Assembly (NCBI RefSeq): GCF_947492715.1
Contig: NZ_CANLNS010000001.1
Location: 1,240,001 to 1,304,000, forward strand
DNA: 64,000 bases
Direction of reading: 5' to 3'
Source of the DNA: an uncultured Psychroserpens sp.
GTDB taxonomy: Bacteria; Bacteroidota; Bacteroidia; Flavobacteriales; Flavobacteriaceae
The position numbers were made by a program, and so were the translations under genes. Below are positions 35,301 to 44,091 of this stretch, one piece after another (the first letter of the stretch is position 1; every line of letters starts with the position of its first letter). The notes beneath the pieces are model-generated. The model saw nothing but the letters and a program-made list of their open reading frames with translations, searched no databases and had not been told where the DNA came from.

Positions 35301-35514
35301 AAATATGATCTTCAGAAAACGCCTTAAGCATGTCAATAACACGCTCCTTCATTTCACTAACGGCTTTATTGGTAAAGGTAAGTGCCAGAATATTTCTAAA
35401 GGCTAATTTGCTATTAGATTGAAACAAAATTTTAAGGTAATCTTTAACTAAGGTAAAGGTTTTTCCGCTCCCAGCTGAAGCATTATAAATCGTAAAATTT
35501 GTTTGATTTTTCAC
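32362..35514 (-). CDS. UvrD/RecB-type ATP-dependent helicase-nuclease, AddA-like
   Basis: This 1050-residue protein combines a superfamily 1 helicase with a RecB-family nuclease. It has Walker A SAGSGKT (13-19), [19 protein letters not shown] (motif Ia), [14 protein letters not shown] (motif II), [15 protein letters not shown] (motif III), DLDFNFRS (motif IV), [18 protein letters not shown] (motif V) and [17 protein letters not shown] (motif VI). The C-terminal nuclease has GNLVHQLMS and [21 protein letters not shown]. It should resect double-strand breaks together with the AddB-like protein at 26827-29592. The N-terminal start [19 protein letters not shown] is normal for the family. Confidence 0.9.
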   Translation of the reverse strand: MKNQTNFTIYNASAGSGKTFTLVKDYLKILFQSNSKLAFRNILALTFTNKAVSEMKERVIDMLKAFSEDHILEAPNSMSKVLIDELDIDLQELHDKSKILLKRIVHNYAAFDISTIDKFNHKLIRTFAYDLKLPVNFEVELDTATMLGKAVDKLIDKAGSDAQLTKVLVDFAIEKTDDDRSWDISYDFNAIAQLLVNENEIYYLNALKDKTLADFKALKIELQKQQSSIEQQIISLAEAALHLITDNGLEDEDFTRKTLPNHFKKVKTLNFNGLYSNKLQENIASNTSIYNKTIEAQKATLIDSLLPEIETYYLAIKRLVYTSKFLKNALKNITPLSVLSAIGQTLKEIKDEDDILLISEFNNLINSEIKEQPAPFIYERIGEKFKHYFIDEFQDTSGLQWQNLIPLVNNAISAENLRGETGTAMLVGDAKQAIYRWRGGRAEQFIDLYSKKDKPLALNQVVKDLDFNFRSHQTIVEFNNSFFDHIANFAFSNPDHQQLYKNAKQDISIESGGYVDMSFLNIKDNDKNDLYCEAVLGTIKKAKSQGFKPKDICIIVRKTKEGIAIAEYLSDLDIDIISSETLLLKNAPEVQFINQLITLSLQTQNDEVKIKLLDFIAEEKLNLTNKHEFFSRLIHLKPSALFETLNTYGFTFNYNTFLQLPIYEAIESVIRGFCLNETSNAYIQFYLDEVFDYSQKYNASFSGFLDYWDRKKDKLSIVSPESEHAIQIMTIHKSKGLEFPVVIFPYANQDIYFDMSPKVWFPVNENQFSGFSHLYINLNKDLEAFNELGSKIYNDYRSQLELDSLNLLYVVLTRAMSQLYIISEYDVDKAKQEKLTLYSGLFINYLKSIGLWNDQQMTYSFGACEAPAFIEEDQLQTVEQQEFISTRKEDLNLNIITSSGSLWDTVQEQAIERGNLVHQLMSLIKTKADVNFALDHFLSTGIINSKQSKLLENIINKLINHNDLKSLFESHYTVYNERDIISKNGQLLRPDRVVVNAQNQAIIIDYKTGLQDSSHKEQLFDYQYVLEEMNFEVIKKILIYINDDITIKEF

Positions 35515-35583
35515 GCTTAAAATTATAAAAACTATCTATGAGTTCATAGGTATTTAATATTTTTAATTGCGCTGTTTTATATG

Positions 35584-35591
35584 TAAATTTG
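35584..35591 (+). promoter_or_regulatory. Probable -7 box of the superoxide dismutase gene
   Basis: TAAATTTG matches TAnnTTTG, 36 nt before the ATG at 35628. The nearest TTG (35567-35569) is only 14 nt upstream, so the -33 element is not convincing. Confidence 0.4.
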
Positions 35592-35627
35592 AAGGAATTA
35601 AATATTAACAATAAAACCAATAATATT

Positions 35628-36236
35628 ATGGCTTTCGAATTACCGAAATTAAAATATGCATATGACGCATTAGAACCACATATTGATGCGCGTACTATGG
35701 AGATACATCATTCAAAACATCATAATGGATATACTACGAAATTAAATGCGGCCATCGCAGGTACAGATTTAGAAGGAAAATCCATTGAGGATATCTTAGA
35801 TAATCTAGACATGACTAATAAAGGTGTGAGAAATAATGGTGGTGGTTTTTATAACCATTCACTATTTTGGGAGGTAATGAACCCAGAAGATAGAGGCTAT
35901 CTTTCTGGAGATTTAAAAGATGCTATTGATGCTGCTTTTGGTTCTAAAGATGCTTTTATTGAAGCCTTTAGTAAGGCCGCGGCGACACAGTTTGGTTCTG
36001 GATGGGCATGGTTATGTGTTCACAAAGGAGGAAAGGTTGAAGTATGTTCTACACCAAATCAGGATAATCCTTTAATGCCAGGAGTAACATGTGGCGGAAC
36101 TCCAATTTTAGGATTGGATGTTTGGGAACATGCGTATTACTTAAACTACCAAAATAGAAGACCAGATTATATTGAAGCATTCTTTAAAGTTATTAACTGG
36201 AATGAAGTTGAGAGACGTTATGCTGAGGCAAAGTAA
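35628..36236 (+). CDS. sodB: Superoxide dismutase [Mn/Fe]
   Basis: This 202-residue cytosolic enzyme converts superoxide to oxygen and hydrogen peroxide. Metal ligands are H27 (EIHHSKHH), H77 ([11 protein letters not shown]), D164 and H168 ([12 protein letters not shown]). The [11 protein letters not shown] and GSGWAWLCV segments are typical of the Mn/Fe superfamily, and which metal is used cannot be decided from sequence. The start is the ATG at 35628 ([20 protein letters not shown]). An in-frame TTG at 35589 overlaps the promoter and is rejected. A terminator follows 25 bp after the stop. The symbol is used for the family and does not imply iron. Confidence 0.93.
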   Translation: MAFELPKLKYAYDALEPHIDARTMEIHHSKHHNGYTTKLNAAIAGTDLEGKSIEDILDNLDMTNKGVRNNGGGFYNHSLFWEVMNPEDRGYLSGDLKDAIDAAFGSKDAFIEAFSKAAATQFGSGWAWLCVHKGGKVEVCSTPNQDNPLMPGVTCGGTPILGLDVWEHAYYLNYQNRRPDYIEAFFKVINWNEVERRYAEAK

Positions 36237-36260
36237 TTGACTTCTCAATAATAAATTAGA

Positions 36261-36290
36261 AAAGCAAACTCAATTGGGTTTGCTTTTTTT
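36261..36290 (+). terminator. Intrinsic terminator of sodB
   Basis: A 9-bp stem AAAGCAAAC/GTTTGCTTT (36261-36269 with 36278-36286) is followed by a T-tract. Confidence 0.85.
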
Positions 36291-36343
36291 TATGAGTCTG
36301 AAATAAAAACGAATATTATTAGGAAAGGAACGAGGTGAAAATG

Positions 36344-36416
36344 AAAAAAGGTGAACGAGAGTTCACCTTTTTTGCCCCAAATCTACCATAAACTTAACCT
36401 ACTTATGTTATGGTGA
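36344..36416 (-). ncRNA. Candidate small RNA, copy A
   Basis: Read on the minus strand this element has the layout of a complete small RNA gene. A perfect -7 box TATATTTG (36426-36419) lies just upstream. A 5' hairpin pairs ACCATAA with TTATGGT, and a single-stranded AGATTTGGGGC follows. A 3' hairpin (GGTGAAC/GTTCACC) with a run of T acts as intrinsic terminator. The predicted RNA is about 70 nt. A second copy lies 297 bp to the right. The Flavo-1 motif of Rfam is a possible identity, but I could not compare it. The function is unknown. Confidence 0.6.
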
Positions 36417-36640
36417 AACAAATATAACGGCACTTTTATTTAATATTTTAATTTTTTAGACCAACGACGAATAAATTGGCTTAAACGGAAAAATCACTGT
36501 TTCTGATAGTTTAAGAACCTTAAATGAACTTCAACTTTAGATAAGTATACAAATAGATTGATTAACAGCTGTTTATTAGATCTTTTAAAATTTGAAGGTT
36601 TTGAGGATTAACTTATTGAAATACTAATAGTTATGTAAAT

Positions 36641-36715
36641 AAAAAAAGGTGAACAGAAGTTCACCTTTTTTTGCCCCAAATCTACCATGAACTTAACCTA
36701 CTTATGTTATGGTGA
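36641..36715 (-). ncRNA. Candidate small RNA, copy B
   Basis: This is a second copy of the element at 36344-36416 in the same orientation. It is nearly identical through GCCCCAAATCTACCAT and the rest of the 5' hairpin. One change (ACCATGA against ACCATAA) keeps pairing through a G-U pair. The terminator loop differs (AGAA against GAGA) while the stem GGTGAAC/GTTCACC is kept. Its -7 box is weaker (TACATTGG, 36725-36718) but stands at the same distance. It lies 112 bp before the purF stop. Confidence 0.6.
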
Positions 36716-36827
36716 TACCAATGTATGTGTTTATTGGAAAAGGTTGATTAAATATTAGACGAAATGCATTTTTTTCTGGTAAAAAGCACTTTTTTTAGGA
36801 TAAAGTGTAAAAAATTCAACAATTTAT

Positions 36828-38726
36828 CTAATAGGCTCTTTCTTTAGTTCCTTCATAAAAATTAACAAAAGCTCTGTTAACCACTCGATTACCTCCAGCG
36901 GTAGGATAATTTCCTGTAAAATACCAATCTCCTAAATTTTTAGGACAAGCCTCATGTAGATTTTCTATAGGCTGAAAGATCGTTTTTACTTTAGCTTTCA
37001 CTGTATCATCAGAAATGAGTTCGGCAATCTTATCTGATATCTCATCTGATGTGAATTCGTCGTATAGATCTTTTACGAAATTTTTAACCTCCGTATCTTT
37101 TAAGTCTAATTGTGCTTTACACTTCTTATAAACTTCTTCAACCATATGATATTTATCGTTTTCTTTTAGCAGTTCGAGCATTGCTCTAAAGGCAATAAGG
37201 CTTTCTAAATTTGCCATATCTATACCATAACAATCTGGATATCTAATTTGAGGCGCAGAAGAAACTACAATAATTTGCTTAGGATGTAAACGATCCATCA
37301 TCTTAATAATACTCTTCTTAAGTGTAGTTCCTCTAACAATACTGTCGTCAATTATAACCAAGTTATCCGTTGGTTTAATAACACCGTATGTAACATCGTA
37401 AACATGGGCCACTAAATCATCACGGCTACTATCCTCAGTTATAAAGGTTCGAAGTTTTACATCTTTAATAGCAATTTTCTCAATGCGAGGTCTTTCAGAA
37501 AGGATGTCAATAACACTTGCTTTTGAAAGTTTTCCGTTGCCATCTAATATAGCCTTAGTTTTTCTTTCGTTGAGGTATTGCTCAACAGTTTCTATCATTC
37601 CAAAGAACGATGTTTCGGCTGTATTTGGAATATAAGAAAACACCGAGTTTTTTGTGTCATTATCAATAGCTTTAAGCACTTTAGGCATTAAAAGTTTTCC
37701 TAAGTTTTTACGTTCTTGATAGATTTCAGCGTCACTTCCTCGAGAAAAGTAGATACGTTCAAAAGAACAGGCTTTACGCTCGAGGGGTTTAATAATTTCC
37801 TGAATAGAAACCTCTCCAGATTTTTTGGTGATAATAGCATGACCAGGAGCTAATTCTTTGACGTCATCAAAATCTACATTGAACACGGTTTGGATTACTG
37901 GACGCTCTGAGGCTACAACAACAATCTCATCATCTTCAAAATAATAAGCAGGACGAATTCCTGCAGGATCTCTTAAAACAAAGGCATCTCCATGACCTAA
38001 AAGTCCAGCCATAGCATAGCCTCCATCCCAGTTTTTGGATGCTTTCTTTAAGATCTTAGCAACATTAAGGCGTTCGGCAATTAATGGAGAACATTCATTT
38101 TTATTATACCCTTCTTTTTTTAGTTTCTTATAAATTTTGGCAACAGCATCATCTAAGAAATGACCAATTTTTTCCATAATAGTTATGGTATCTGCCTTTT
38201 CTTTTGGGTGCTGACCTAACTTTACCAACCCATCAAATAATTGGTTAACGTTGGTCATATTAAAGTTTCCAGCAACTATAAGATTTCTGTGCATCCAGTT
38301 GTTTTGTCTTAAAAACGGATGAACACTTTCCACACTATTTTTACCAAAAGTACCATAGCGAACGTGACCTAAAAGTAATTCCCCTACATAAGGAATGTGT
38401 CTTTTTTGAAGCGCAACATCATTTTGATATTCTGGATGCTCCATTAATTCTTCATTAATACGCTCGTTAATTTGCGCAAAAATATCTTGGATAGGTTGTT
38501 GAGCGATAGAGCGCACACGACTAATGTATCGTTCTCCAGGTTTGGTATCTAGCTTAATGCTTGCAAATCCAGCTCCATCTTGTCCTCGATTATGCTGTTT
38601 TTCCATCATGAGGTACATTTTATTTACACCATAAAATGCACTTCCATATTTTTCTTTGTAATACTCTAATGGTTTTTTAAGTCTAATGAGTGCAATTCCG
38701 CACTCATGTTTTAAAGCATCGCTCAT
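36828..38726 (-). CDS. purF: Amidophosphoribosyltransferase
   Basis: PurF makes phosphoribosylamine from PRPP and glutamine, the first step of purine synthesis. The class II glutamine amidotransferase domain opens at C9 (KHECGIALI), with NRGQDGAGFAS and GHVRYGTFG. The phosphoribosyltransferase domain carries the PRPP loop VIIDDSIVRGTTLKKSI. At 632 residues it is longer than the roughly 500 of E. coli. The extra length lies in the glutaminase half (about residues 60-110) and in a C-terminal tail. The eight residues before C9 must be removed to expose the nucleophile. A second purine gene, purN, lies at 41833-42402. Confidence 0.94.
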   Translation of the reverse strand: MSDALKHECGIALIRLKKPLEYYKEKYGSAFYGVNKMYLMMEKQHNRGQDGAGFASIKLDTKPGERYISRVRSIAQQPIQDIFAQINERINEELMEHPEYQNDVALQKRHIPYVGELLLGHVRYGTFGKNSVESVHPFLRQNNWMHRNLIVAGNFNMTNVNQLFDGLVKLGQHPKEKADTITIMEKIGHFLDDAVAKIYKKLKKEGYNKNECSPLIAERLNVAKILKKASKNWDGGYAMAGLLGHGDAFVLRDPAGIRPAYYFEDDEIVVVASERPVIQTVFNVDFDDVKELAPGHAIITKKSGEVSIQEIIKPLERKACSFERIYFSRGSDAEIYQERKNLGKLLMPKVLKAIDNDTKNSVFSYIPNTAETSFFGMIETVEQYLNERKTKAILDGNGKLSKASVIDILSERPRIEKIAIKDVKLRTFITEDSSRDDLVAHVYDVTYGVIKPTDNLVIIDDSIVRGTTLKKSIIKMMDRLHPKQIIVVSSAPQIRYPDCYGIDMANLESLIAFRAMLELLKENDKYHMVEEVYKKCKAQLDLKDTEVKNFVKDLYDEFTSDEISDKIAELISDDTVKAKVKTIFQPIENLHEACPKNLGDWYFTGNYPTAGGNRVVNRAFVNFYEGTKERAY

Positions 38727-38784
38727 TGTTGTGTTGTTGTTTTTGAGTGAACCAAAATTAAAAATTTTGGATTTAGTTTTAAAT

Positions 38785-38810
38785 AAAAAACGCGCTCAAT
38801 TTTGAGCGCG
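38785..38810 (-). terminator. Intrinsic terminator after the PfkB kinase gene
   Basis: CGCGCTCAA paired with TTGAGCGCG (38791-38810) is followed on the minus strand by a T-run. It separates the PfkB gene from purF, so purF should have its own promoter. Confidence 0.88.
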
Positions 38811-38815
38811 TTGGT

Positions 38816-39742
38816 TTATGATAATTCAATATTAAATTGCGTGAGTTGTTTAAATTGTTGCATGCGTTTATGCACTTCGCTATTTTCTAAATTAACCATG
38901 CGTTCGGTTCCAAATTTCTCTACACAGAATGAGGCTAATGTTGATCCGTAAATCACCGCATTTTTCATGTTTTCAAAAGAGTAATCTTCAGTTTTTGCCA
39001 AATAACCAGCAAAACCACCTGCAAATGTGTCTCCTGCTCCAGTAGGATCGAAAACCTCTTCTAATGGTAAAGCAGGTGCATAAAACATATGATCATCGTG
39101 AAATAACAATGCACCATGTTCCCCTTTTTTAATAACCACATATTTTGGACCCATCTCATGAATTTTACGCGCTGCAACAACTAAAGAATACTCTCCTGTT
39201 AATTGTCGTGCTTCTTCATCGTTAATGGTTATGACATCAATTTTCTTTATGACGTTGTGTAAGTCTTCAAGAGCACAATCCATCCAAAAATTCATGGTAT
39301 CTAAAATAACCAATTTAGGTTTTGATGTCATTTGTTCTAAAACACTCATTTGTACCATTGGGTGCAAATTTCCTAACATTACAACTTCTGAATCTTTATA
39401 TGCATCTGGAACTACAGGATTGAAATCGGCTAGGACGTTAAGTTCTGTAGCCAAAGTATCTCGAGAATTCATATCGTTATGATAACGTCCACTCCAAAAG
39501 AATGTTTTTCCGTCTTTAACAATTTCAACACCATCTATATTGATGTTTTTGTTAGACAATAAATCTAAATAATCTTGAGGAAAGTCACCCCCAACTACAG
39601 ATACAGCTGCTGCATCAACGTTAAAGTGCGACGCGGCTAAACCAATAAAGGTCGCAGCACCACCAAGAATTTTATCTGTTTTACCGAAAGGTGTTTCAAT
39701 AGCATCAAAAGCTACTGTTCCAACTATAACTAATTTGCTCAT
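38816..39742 (-). CDS. PfkB family carbohydrate/nucleoside kinase
   Basis: This 308-residue cytosolic sugar or nucleoside kinase of the ribokinase family starts at the ATG at 39742 (MSKLVIVGTVAFDAIET). It has the N-terminal substrate motif GGAATFIGLAASHF, the ATP-site region NDEEARQLTG and VVIKKGEHGALLF, and the C-terminal PfkB signature DPTGAGDTFAGGFAGYL with the catalytic Asp. An in-frame TTG at 39793 gives an implausible extra 17 residues and is rejected. The substrate (for example ribose, adenosine or a phosphosugar) cannot be decided. Confidence 0.88.
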   Translation of the reverse strand: MSKLVIVGTVAFDAIETPFGKTDKILGGAATFIGLAASHFNVDAAAVSVVGGDFPQDYLDLLSNKNINIDGVEIVKDGKTFFWSGRYHNDMNSRDTLATELNVLADFNPVVPDAYKDSEVVMLGNLHPMVQMSVLEQMTSKPKLVILDTMNFWMDCALEDLHNVIKKIDVITINDEEARQLTGEYSLVVAARKIHEMGPKYVVIKKGEHGALLFHDDHMFYAPALPLEEVFDPTGAGDTFAGGFAGYLAKTEDYSFENMKNAVIYGSTLASFCVEKFGTERMVNLENSEVHKRMQQFKQLTQFNIELS

Positions 39743-39814
39743 AAAGCGTTTTAAAATTTGCTGCAAATATACAGCGATTAATTTCAAACTCAATTATTTT
39801 TATTAGTAATAGTT

Positions 39815-40411
39815 TTATTTACTATGCGTAGTTGTTTTATGTAAATCTTTAAAGGTTTTATATGGCCCTTTAATAAGTAAGCTGTTTACTACAAATGAAG
39901 GTAAACTTCCTTCTGGATTTAAAAATAACTGCTGCGTCACTTTAGTTTTTCCTTCAACTTCTTCTAGCAACCAATGTCCCATTAGTTTCTTTACACGAAT
40001 GGTTTTGTCTTTTTTTGGAAGTTCTTCAGGTAAACTTTCTAAAGTTAGTTTTATCGTTTTTGAATTAATTTTATTTACGGTAAGTAAAGTAATAATATCT
40101 CTATCTTTTATTGGCCAAGGTAAATCTTTGTGTGCATAAAATACGTGCTGATTTTCGTTGAGTTTTTTTACATAGTAACTCGTATTTGGTTCGCAGTTTT
40201 CATAATAGTCTGGAGCGGTTAAAAGCTCATCCAAAATATGTTTAGACCCTGTGTCTATTGTGGTGACTGCTTTGAATTCTTTTATATTTGAATTTGCGGC
40301 ATCACGCGTATATATTTTTATGTTATCATCATCTTTTTTTAATGTCCATTCATTTTGAGAAAACATCAAAGTGGGAAGACAGAAAAGAAAGGCTATTATG
40401 CTTTTTTTCAT
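39815..40411 (-). CDS. START domain-containing periplasmic protein
   Basis: This 198-residue protein starts at the ATG at 40411 and has a signal peptide (about 1-18, ...PTLMFS/QN). The rest is a START/SRPBCC lipid-binding fold, recognised by NEWTLKKDDDNIKIYTRDAANSNIKEFKA, HVFYAHKDLPWPIKDRDIITLLT and GHWLLEEVEGKTKVTQQLFLNPEGSLPSFVVN. Such folds enclose a hydrophobic ligand. Ligand and role are unknown. It stands 68 bp after the RNase HI gene and may share its transcript. Confidence 0.85.
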   Translation of the reverse strand: MKKSIIAFLFCLPTLMFSQNEWTLKKDDDNIKIYTRDAANSNIKEFKAVTTIDTGSKHILDELLTAPDYYENCEPNTSYYVKKLNENQHVFYAHKDLPWPIKDRDIITLLTVNKINSKTIKLTLESLPEELPKKDKTIRVKKLMGHWLLEEVEGKTKVTQQLFLNPEGSLPSFVVNSLLIKGPYKTFKDLHKTTTHSK

Positions 40412-40479
40412 GGCAATATCAATTTCAACCTTAGTAGTTAAAAAATGCATTGCATTACAGAAGTCTTTAAAATTTAAGG

Positions 40480-41121
40480 TTATTTTCTACCAAAATCTGC
40501 TGGAATTTCTCCCCATGCTTTAGTTTCCCATTTTACGATGGTAGTTGTATAGGTGTTCTCTTTTAACCAATTTACGGCACGATCAACAAGTTCAAATAGC
40601 GCTTTATTTTTTGCATTACGCTCTAGTTTTGTGTTACAAGTTTTTTTTCTAACCCAGCTCATTGCTGTTTTAGAATCGGTGTAAATAAGAAGATTGCTGT
40701 TTTTTTTCTTTAAAAGAGCTAGGCCATGAACAATAGCTAAAAACTCGCCAATATTATTAGTTCCTTGCTCAAAAGGACCTTGTATAAATAATTGCTTTTT
40801 TGTTTTAGTATCAACGCCTCGGTATTCCATTTTTCCTGGATTTCCAGAAGATGCTGCATCAACAGAGATAGATTTATAATTGGGTTTACCAATTTTTTTG
40901 AGTTGAGTTTCAGAAAGTTCACTAGTAAATTTTTTATGCTTTCCGATATAATCTTTATAATCACCTTTTAATGCTTTTTTAGCGGCATCAAACGTTTTAA
41001 ACGATTTATATTGTGCACCTTGAAAGTCTTTGATTTGAGCTTTGCAGTCGTCCCAAGATTCAAAAACACCAGTATGATGCCCTTTCCAAACGGTATAATA
41101 TTTTTTTTTCTTTTTTGACAT
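40480..41121 (-). CDS. rnhA: Ribonuclease HI with N-terminal hybrid-binding domain
   Basis: RNase HI cuts the RNA strand of RNA-DNA hybrids. The 213-residue protein starts with a basic viroplasmin-like hybrid-binding domain (about 6-50, KYYTVWKGHHTGVFESWDDCKAQIKDF). The catalytic RNase H domain (about 83-213) has acidic residues D88 (SISVDAAS), E126 (NNIGEFLA), D149 (LIYTDSKT) and D209 (PADFGRK). This two-domain form is common in Bacteroidota. It is 13 bp after the cyclase gene and in the same direction. Confidence 0.92.
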   Translation of the reverse strand: MSKKKKKYYTVWKGHHTGVFESWDDCKAQIKDFQGAQYKSFKTFDAAKKALKGDYKDYIGKHKKFTSELSETQLKKIGKPNYKSISVDAASSGNPGKMEYRGVDTKTKKQLFIQGPFEQGTNNIGEFLAIVHGLALLKKKNSNLLIYTDSKTAMSWVRKKTCNTKLERNAKNKALFELVDRAVNWLKENTYTTTIVKWETKAWGEIPADFGRK

Positions 41122-41134
41122 TTTAATTTAATAA

Positions 41135-41830
41135 CTAATTTTCAAAAACAGCAACAGCTCTAACGGGTGATCCCGTACCACCTCTAATTTTAAGCGGTAA
41201 GGCAATAAATCTAAATCTTGGCCTACCAATTAATTGATAAAGATTTATCATGTTTTCATAATGCGTGAACCCAAGTTCTCCGCAAATGTGATGAACCTCT
41301 TTATTAGAAACTCCCGAAACTCCAGGAGACATTGTTTCAACTCCAAACGCAGCAATGTTCTTTTGACCCAGCCATCTAGTAGCGCTAGTGCTTAGCCCTG
41401 GACCATTACTCCAATCTTTTGTACCATAGGTTTTTCTATAGTGATCTGTGTAAATTAAAACAGTATCATTTTCTAAAATGGTTAAATTTTCTTTTTTGCA
41501 GGCATTTTGAATGTCTTCAATTTCAATGAGTTCTCCCAAGTTTTTATAAGATAGGTCTATGCATATACCTTCAGTATAGAACATAGATAAAGGCATCTTG
41601 TCAATGGACTGTCCGGCATATTGTTTAGCCATATGATTTATAGCATCTACATGAGTACCTGTATGCTCACCAAGTTCTAACTTATGTACAGCGGGCGTCT
41701 TTGTAGAGGTGTTGTGCTCTCTATCCCACTCTTCATGTGTATTATGAATAGACATTTTTACTTGAGGTAAATCTTTATAAACAGGCATGCCTTCATAAAT
41801 CTCTTGGCTTAAATCTATAATTTCAGTCAT
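41135..41830 (-). CDS. Cyclase family protein (kynurenine formamidase-like)
   Basis: This 231-residue metal-dependent hydrolase belongs to the cyclase/KynB family. The metal site is GEHTGTHVDAINHM (H-x-G-T-H-x-D-x3-H), preceded by IIDLSQEIYEGMPVYKDLP, the family N-terminus. Conserved GVETMSPGVSG and RPRFRFIALPLKIRGGTGSPVRAVAV follow. Kynurenine formamidase is one possible activity, but no tryptophan-degradation genes are nearby. It is 2 bp after purN and 13 bp before the RNase HI gene. Confidence 0.85.
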   Translation of the reverse strand: MTEIIDLSQEIYEGMPVYKDLPQVKMSIHNTHEEWDREHNTSTKTPAVHKLELGEHTGTHVDAINHMAKQYAGQSIDKMPLSMFYTEGICIDLSYKNLGELIEIEDIQNACKKENLTILENDTVLIYTDHYRKTYGTKDWSNGPGLSTSATRWLGQKNIAAFGVETMSPGVSGVSNKEVHHICGELGFTHYENMINLYQLIGRPRFRFIALPLKIRGGTGSPVRAVAVFEN

Positions 41831-41832
41831 TA

Positions 41833-42402
41833 CTATTCTGGAATTAATAACTTTTCAACGACTTTTGGGAAGTGAATCATTTCTAATTCATGGATTTTTT
41901 TAGCCACATCGAGAGCAGAATCTGACGTATTAACGTCACATTTTGCTTGAAAAATGATAGCGCCTTCGTCATAATGCTCATTAACATAGTGAATAGTGAT
42001 GCCAGTTTCTTTTTCTTTATTGGCAACTACAGCTTCATGAACATGCATTCCGTACATTCCTTTTCCTCCATATTTTGGTAACAAAGCAGGATGAATATTA
42101 ATCACTTTATTGGGGAATTCTCGTAGTATATGCTCTGGGAATTTCCAAAGAAAACCAGCCAATATAATGAGATCTGGTTGAGAAGATTTCAATATATTAA
42201 GTACATCATTAGTTCTGGTTAAAGCGACTCTATTGAATGATAATGCACTTATTTTCAATTTTTTAGCACGATCCAAAACTTTGGCATGAGGATTGTTAGT
42301 GAGTACCTGAATGACAGAAGCATTTTCTCTGTTGTGAAAAAACTTAATTAAATTTTCAGCATTAGTGCCACCTCCGGACGCAAAGATTACAATACGTTTC
42401 AT
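41833..42402 (-). CDS. purN: Phosphoribosylglycinamide formyltransferase
   Basis: PurN transfers a formyl group from 10-formyltetrahydrofolate to GAR, the third step of purine synthesis. The 189-residue length is standard. Motifs: the phosphate-binding FASGGGTNAENL at the N-terminus, the catalytic NIHPALLPKYGGKGMYGMHVHEAV with Asn and His, and the folate-site YDEGAIIFQAKCDV with the catalytic Asp. It is divergent from acpP with 185 bp between, and heads a leftward run with the cyclase, RNase HI and START genes. Confidence 0.94.
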   Translation of the reverse strand: MKRIVIFASGGGTNAENLIKFFHNRENASVIQVLTNNPHAKVLDRAKKLKISALSFNRVALTRTNDVLNILKSSQPDLIILAGFLWKFPEHILREFPNKVINIHPALLPKYGGKGMYGMHVHEAVVANKEKETGITIHYVNEHYDEGAIIFQAKCDVNTSDSALDVAKKIHELEMIHFPKVVEKLLIPE

Positions 42403-42548
42403 TTACAGACAAACAGTTAGTGTTATTCAAAACAAAAAAAAGAATAATAATTAACAATTAGACCGTAAAAGATAAATTCTTCAAAGTAATTTTAGTAAAT
42501 TACAGACACATTTTTAATGTAAAGGTGTGTATTGAAATAAAGTTTTTT

Positions 42549-42556
42549 TATTTTTG
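42549..42556 (+). promoter_or_regulatory. Probable -7 box of acpP
   Basis: TATTTTTG matches TAnnTTTG exactly, 31 nt before the acpP ATG. The nearest TTG (42532-42534) is only 14 nt upstream, so the -33 element is uncertain. Confidence 0.45.
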
Positions 42557-42587
42557 CGACCTAATTAAAACTTAAAATTAAAAAATT

Positions 42588-42821
42588 ATGTCAGACATTG
42601 CATCAAGAGTAAAAGCGATTATCGTAGACAAATTAGGAGTTGATGAAAACGAAGTTGTAACTGAAGCAAGCTTCACTAACGATTTAGGAGCAGATTCATT
42701 AGACACTGTTGAGTTAATCATGGAGTTCGAAAAAGAATTCGATATCCAAATCCCAGACGATCAAGCTGAAAATATCGCAACAGTTGGTCAAGCTGTATCT
42801 TATATAGAAGAAGCAAAATAA
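42588..42821 (+). CDS. acpP: Acyl carrier protein
   Basis: This 77-residue acidic protein carries growing fatty-acid chains on a phosphopantetheine arm. The attachment Ser is S37 in [25 protein letters not shown], the invariant DSL motif. It begins the conserved run acpP-fabF-rnc and lies 12 bp before fabF. Confidence 0.97.
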   Translation: MSDIASRVKAIIVDKLGVDENEVVTEASFTNDLGADSLDTVELIMEFEKEFDIQIPDDQAENIATVGQAVSYIEEAK

Positions 42822-42833
42822 GAACTTTATTTT

Positions 42834-44084
42834 ATGGAATTAAAGCGAGTAGTAGTTACCGGTTTAGGAGCACTTACACCAATAGGCAATACCAAAGATG
42901 AATATTGGAATGCCCTTGTTAGTGGAAAAAGTGGTGCCGCGCCTATAACACATTTTGATGCTGAAAAGTTCAAAACACAATTCGCTTGTGAAGTAAAAAA
43001 CTTTGAAGTTACTGACTTTATTGATAGAAAATTAGCAAAGCGAATGGATAAATTTTCGCAGTATGCAATGGTAGCTTCAGATGAAGCAATTGCAGACTCG
43101 AAACTAGATTTAGACGCGTTGAACAAACTAAGAGTAGGTGTAATTTGGGGAGCAGGTATTGGTGGTTTAGAAACATTTCAACAAGAAGTGTTAAACTATG
43201 CTGCTGGTGACGGTACTCCTCGTTTTAACCCATTCTTTATTCCAAAAATGATTGCTGATATTGCACCAGGAAACATATCTATAAAATATGGTTTTATGGG
43301 TCCTAATTACACAACGGTTTCTGCTTGTGCTTCTTCTGCGAATTCAATGATTGATGCTTTAAACAATATACGTTTAGGTCATTGTGATGTTGTAATTACT
43401 GGTGGAAGTGAAGCTGCAGTTACCATTGCTGGTATGGGAGGTTTTAATGCTATGCACGCTATGTCTACTCGAAATGATAATCCAGAATCGGCTTCTAGAC
43501 CATTTGACGCAAACCGAGATGGTTTTGTGTTAGGTGAAGGAGCAGGAGCTATTGTTTTAGAAGAGTATGACCATGCGAAAGCTAGAGGCGCTAAAATCTA
43601 TGCTGAAGTTGTAGGTGGCGGATTATCATCTGACGCTTACCATATGACAGCACCACATCCAGATGGTATAGGTGTTGTAGCGGTTATGAGAAATTGTTTA
43701 CAAAATGCTGGTTTAAATCCCGAAGATGTAGATCATATTAATACACACGGAACATCAACACCTTTAGGAGATGTTGCCGAATTAAAAGCTATATCTGAAG
43801 TATTTGGCGGCCACGCTAAGAATATTAATATAAATTCTACTAAATCTATGACAGGACATTTGTTGGGTGCTGCTGGTGCTATTGAAGCTATCGCTTCTAT
43901 AATGGCTATCGAGCATGGAATAATTCCTCCAACAATCAACCACGAAACGGTTGACGAAAACATAGATTCAGAATTAAACTTAACACTCAATAAAGCTCAG
44001 AAAAGAGATATTAAAGTTGCTATGAGTAATACCTTTGGATTTGGCGGTCACAACGCTTGTGTATTATTCAAAAAAATAGACTAA
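42834..44084 (+). CDS. fabF: 3-oxoacyl-[acyl-carrier-protein] synthase II
   Basis: FabF elongates acyl-ACP by condensing it with malonyl-ACP. The 416-residue protein has the catalytic Cys C165 (TVSACASSANSM) and the two catalytic histidines in NTHGTSTPLGD and FGFGGHNACV. The Lys of STKSMTGHLLGAAGAIEA is also present. It has the standard thiolase-fold length and starts MELKRVVVTGLGALTPIG. It follows acpP by 12 bp and precedes rnc by 7 bp, so all three should be one transcript. Confidence 0.97.
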   Translation: MELKRVVVTGLGALTPIGNTKDEYWNALVSGKSGAAPITHFDAEKFKTQFACEVKNFEVTDFIDRKLAKRMDKFSQYAMVASDEAIADSKLDLDALNKLRVGVIWGAGIGGLETFQQEVLNYAAGDGTPRFNPFFIPKMIADIAPGNISIKYGFMGPNYTTVSACASSANSMIDALNNIRLGHCDVVITGGSEAAVTIAGMGGFNAMHAMSTRNDNPESASRPFDANRDGFVLGEGAGAIVLEEYDHAKARGAKIYAEVVGGGLSSDAYHMTAPHPDGIGVVAVMRNCLQNAGLNPEDVDHINTHGTSTPLGDVAELKAISEVFGGHAKNININSTKSMTGHLLGAAGAIEAIASIMAIEHGIIPPTINHETVDENIDSELNLTLNKAQKRDIKVAMSNTFGFGGHNACVLFKKID

Positions 44085-44091
44085 ATCCCGA

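Larger units (their letters stand above)
36237..36827. other. 591-bp intergenic region with terminator and two small-RNA-like copies
   Basis: No protein gene is seen between sodB and purF. The region holds the sodB terminator (36261-36290) and two near-identical 73-75 bp elements (36344-36416 and 36641-36715). The rest is AT-rich sequence without recognisable structure. Confidence 0.7.

Noticed and set aside
38816-39793. Longer PfkB start at 39793 (TTG)
   Set aside because: The MSKLVIVGTVAFD start at 39742 fits the family, and the extra residues are unlike it.
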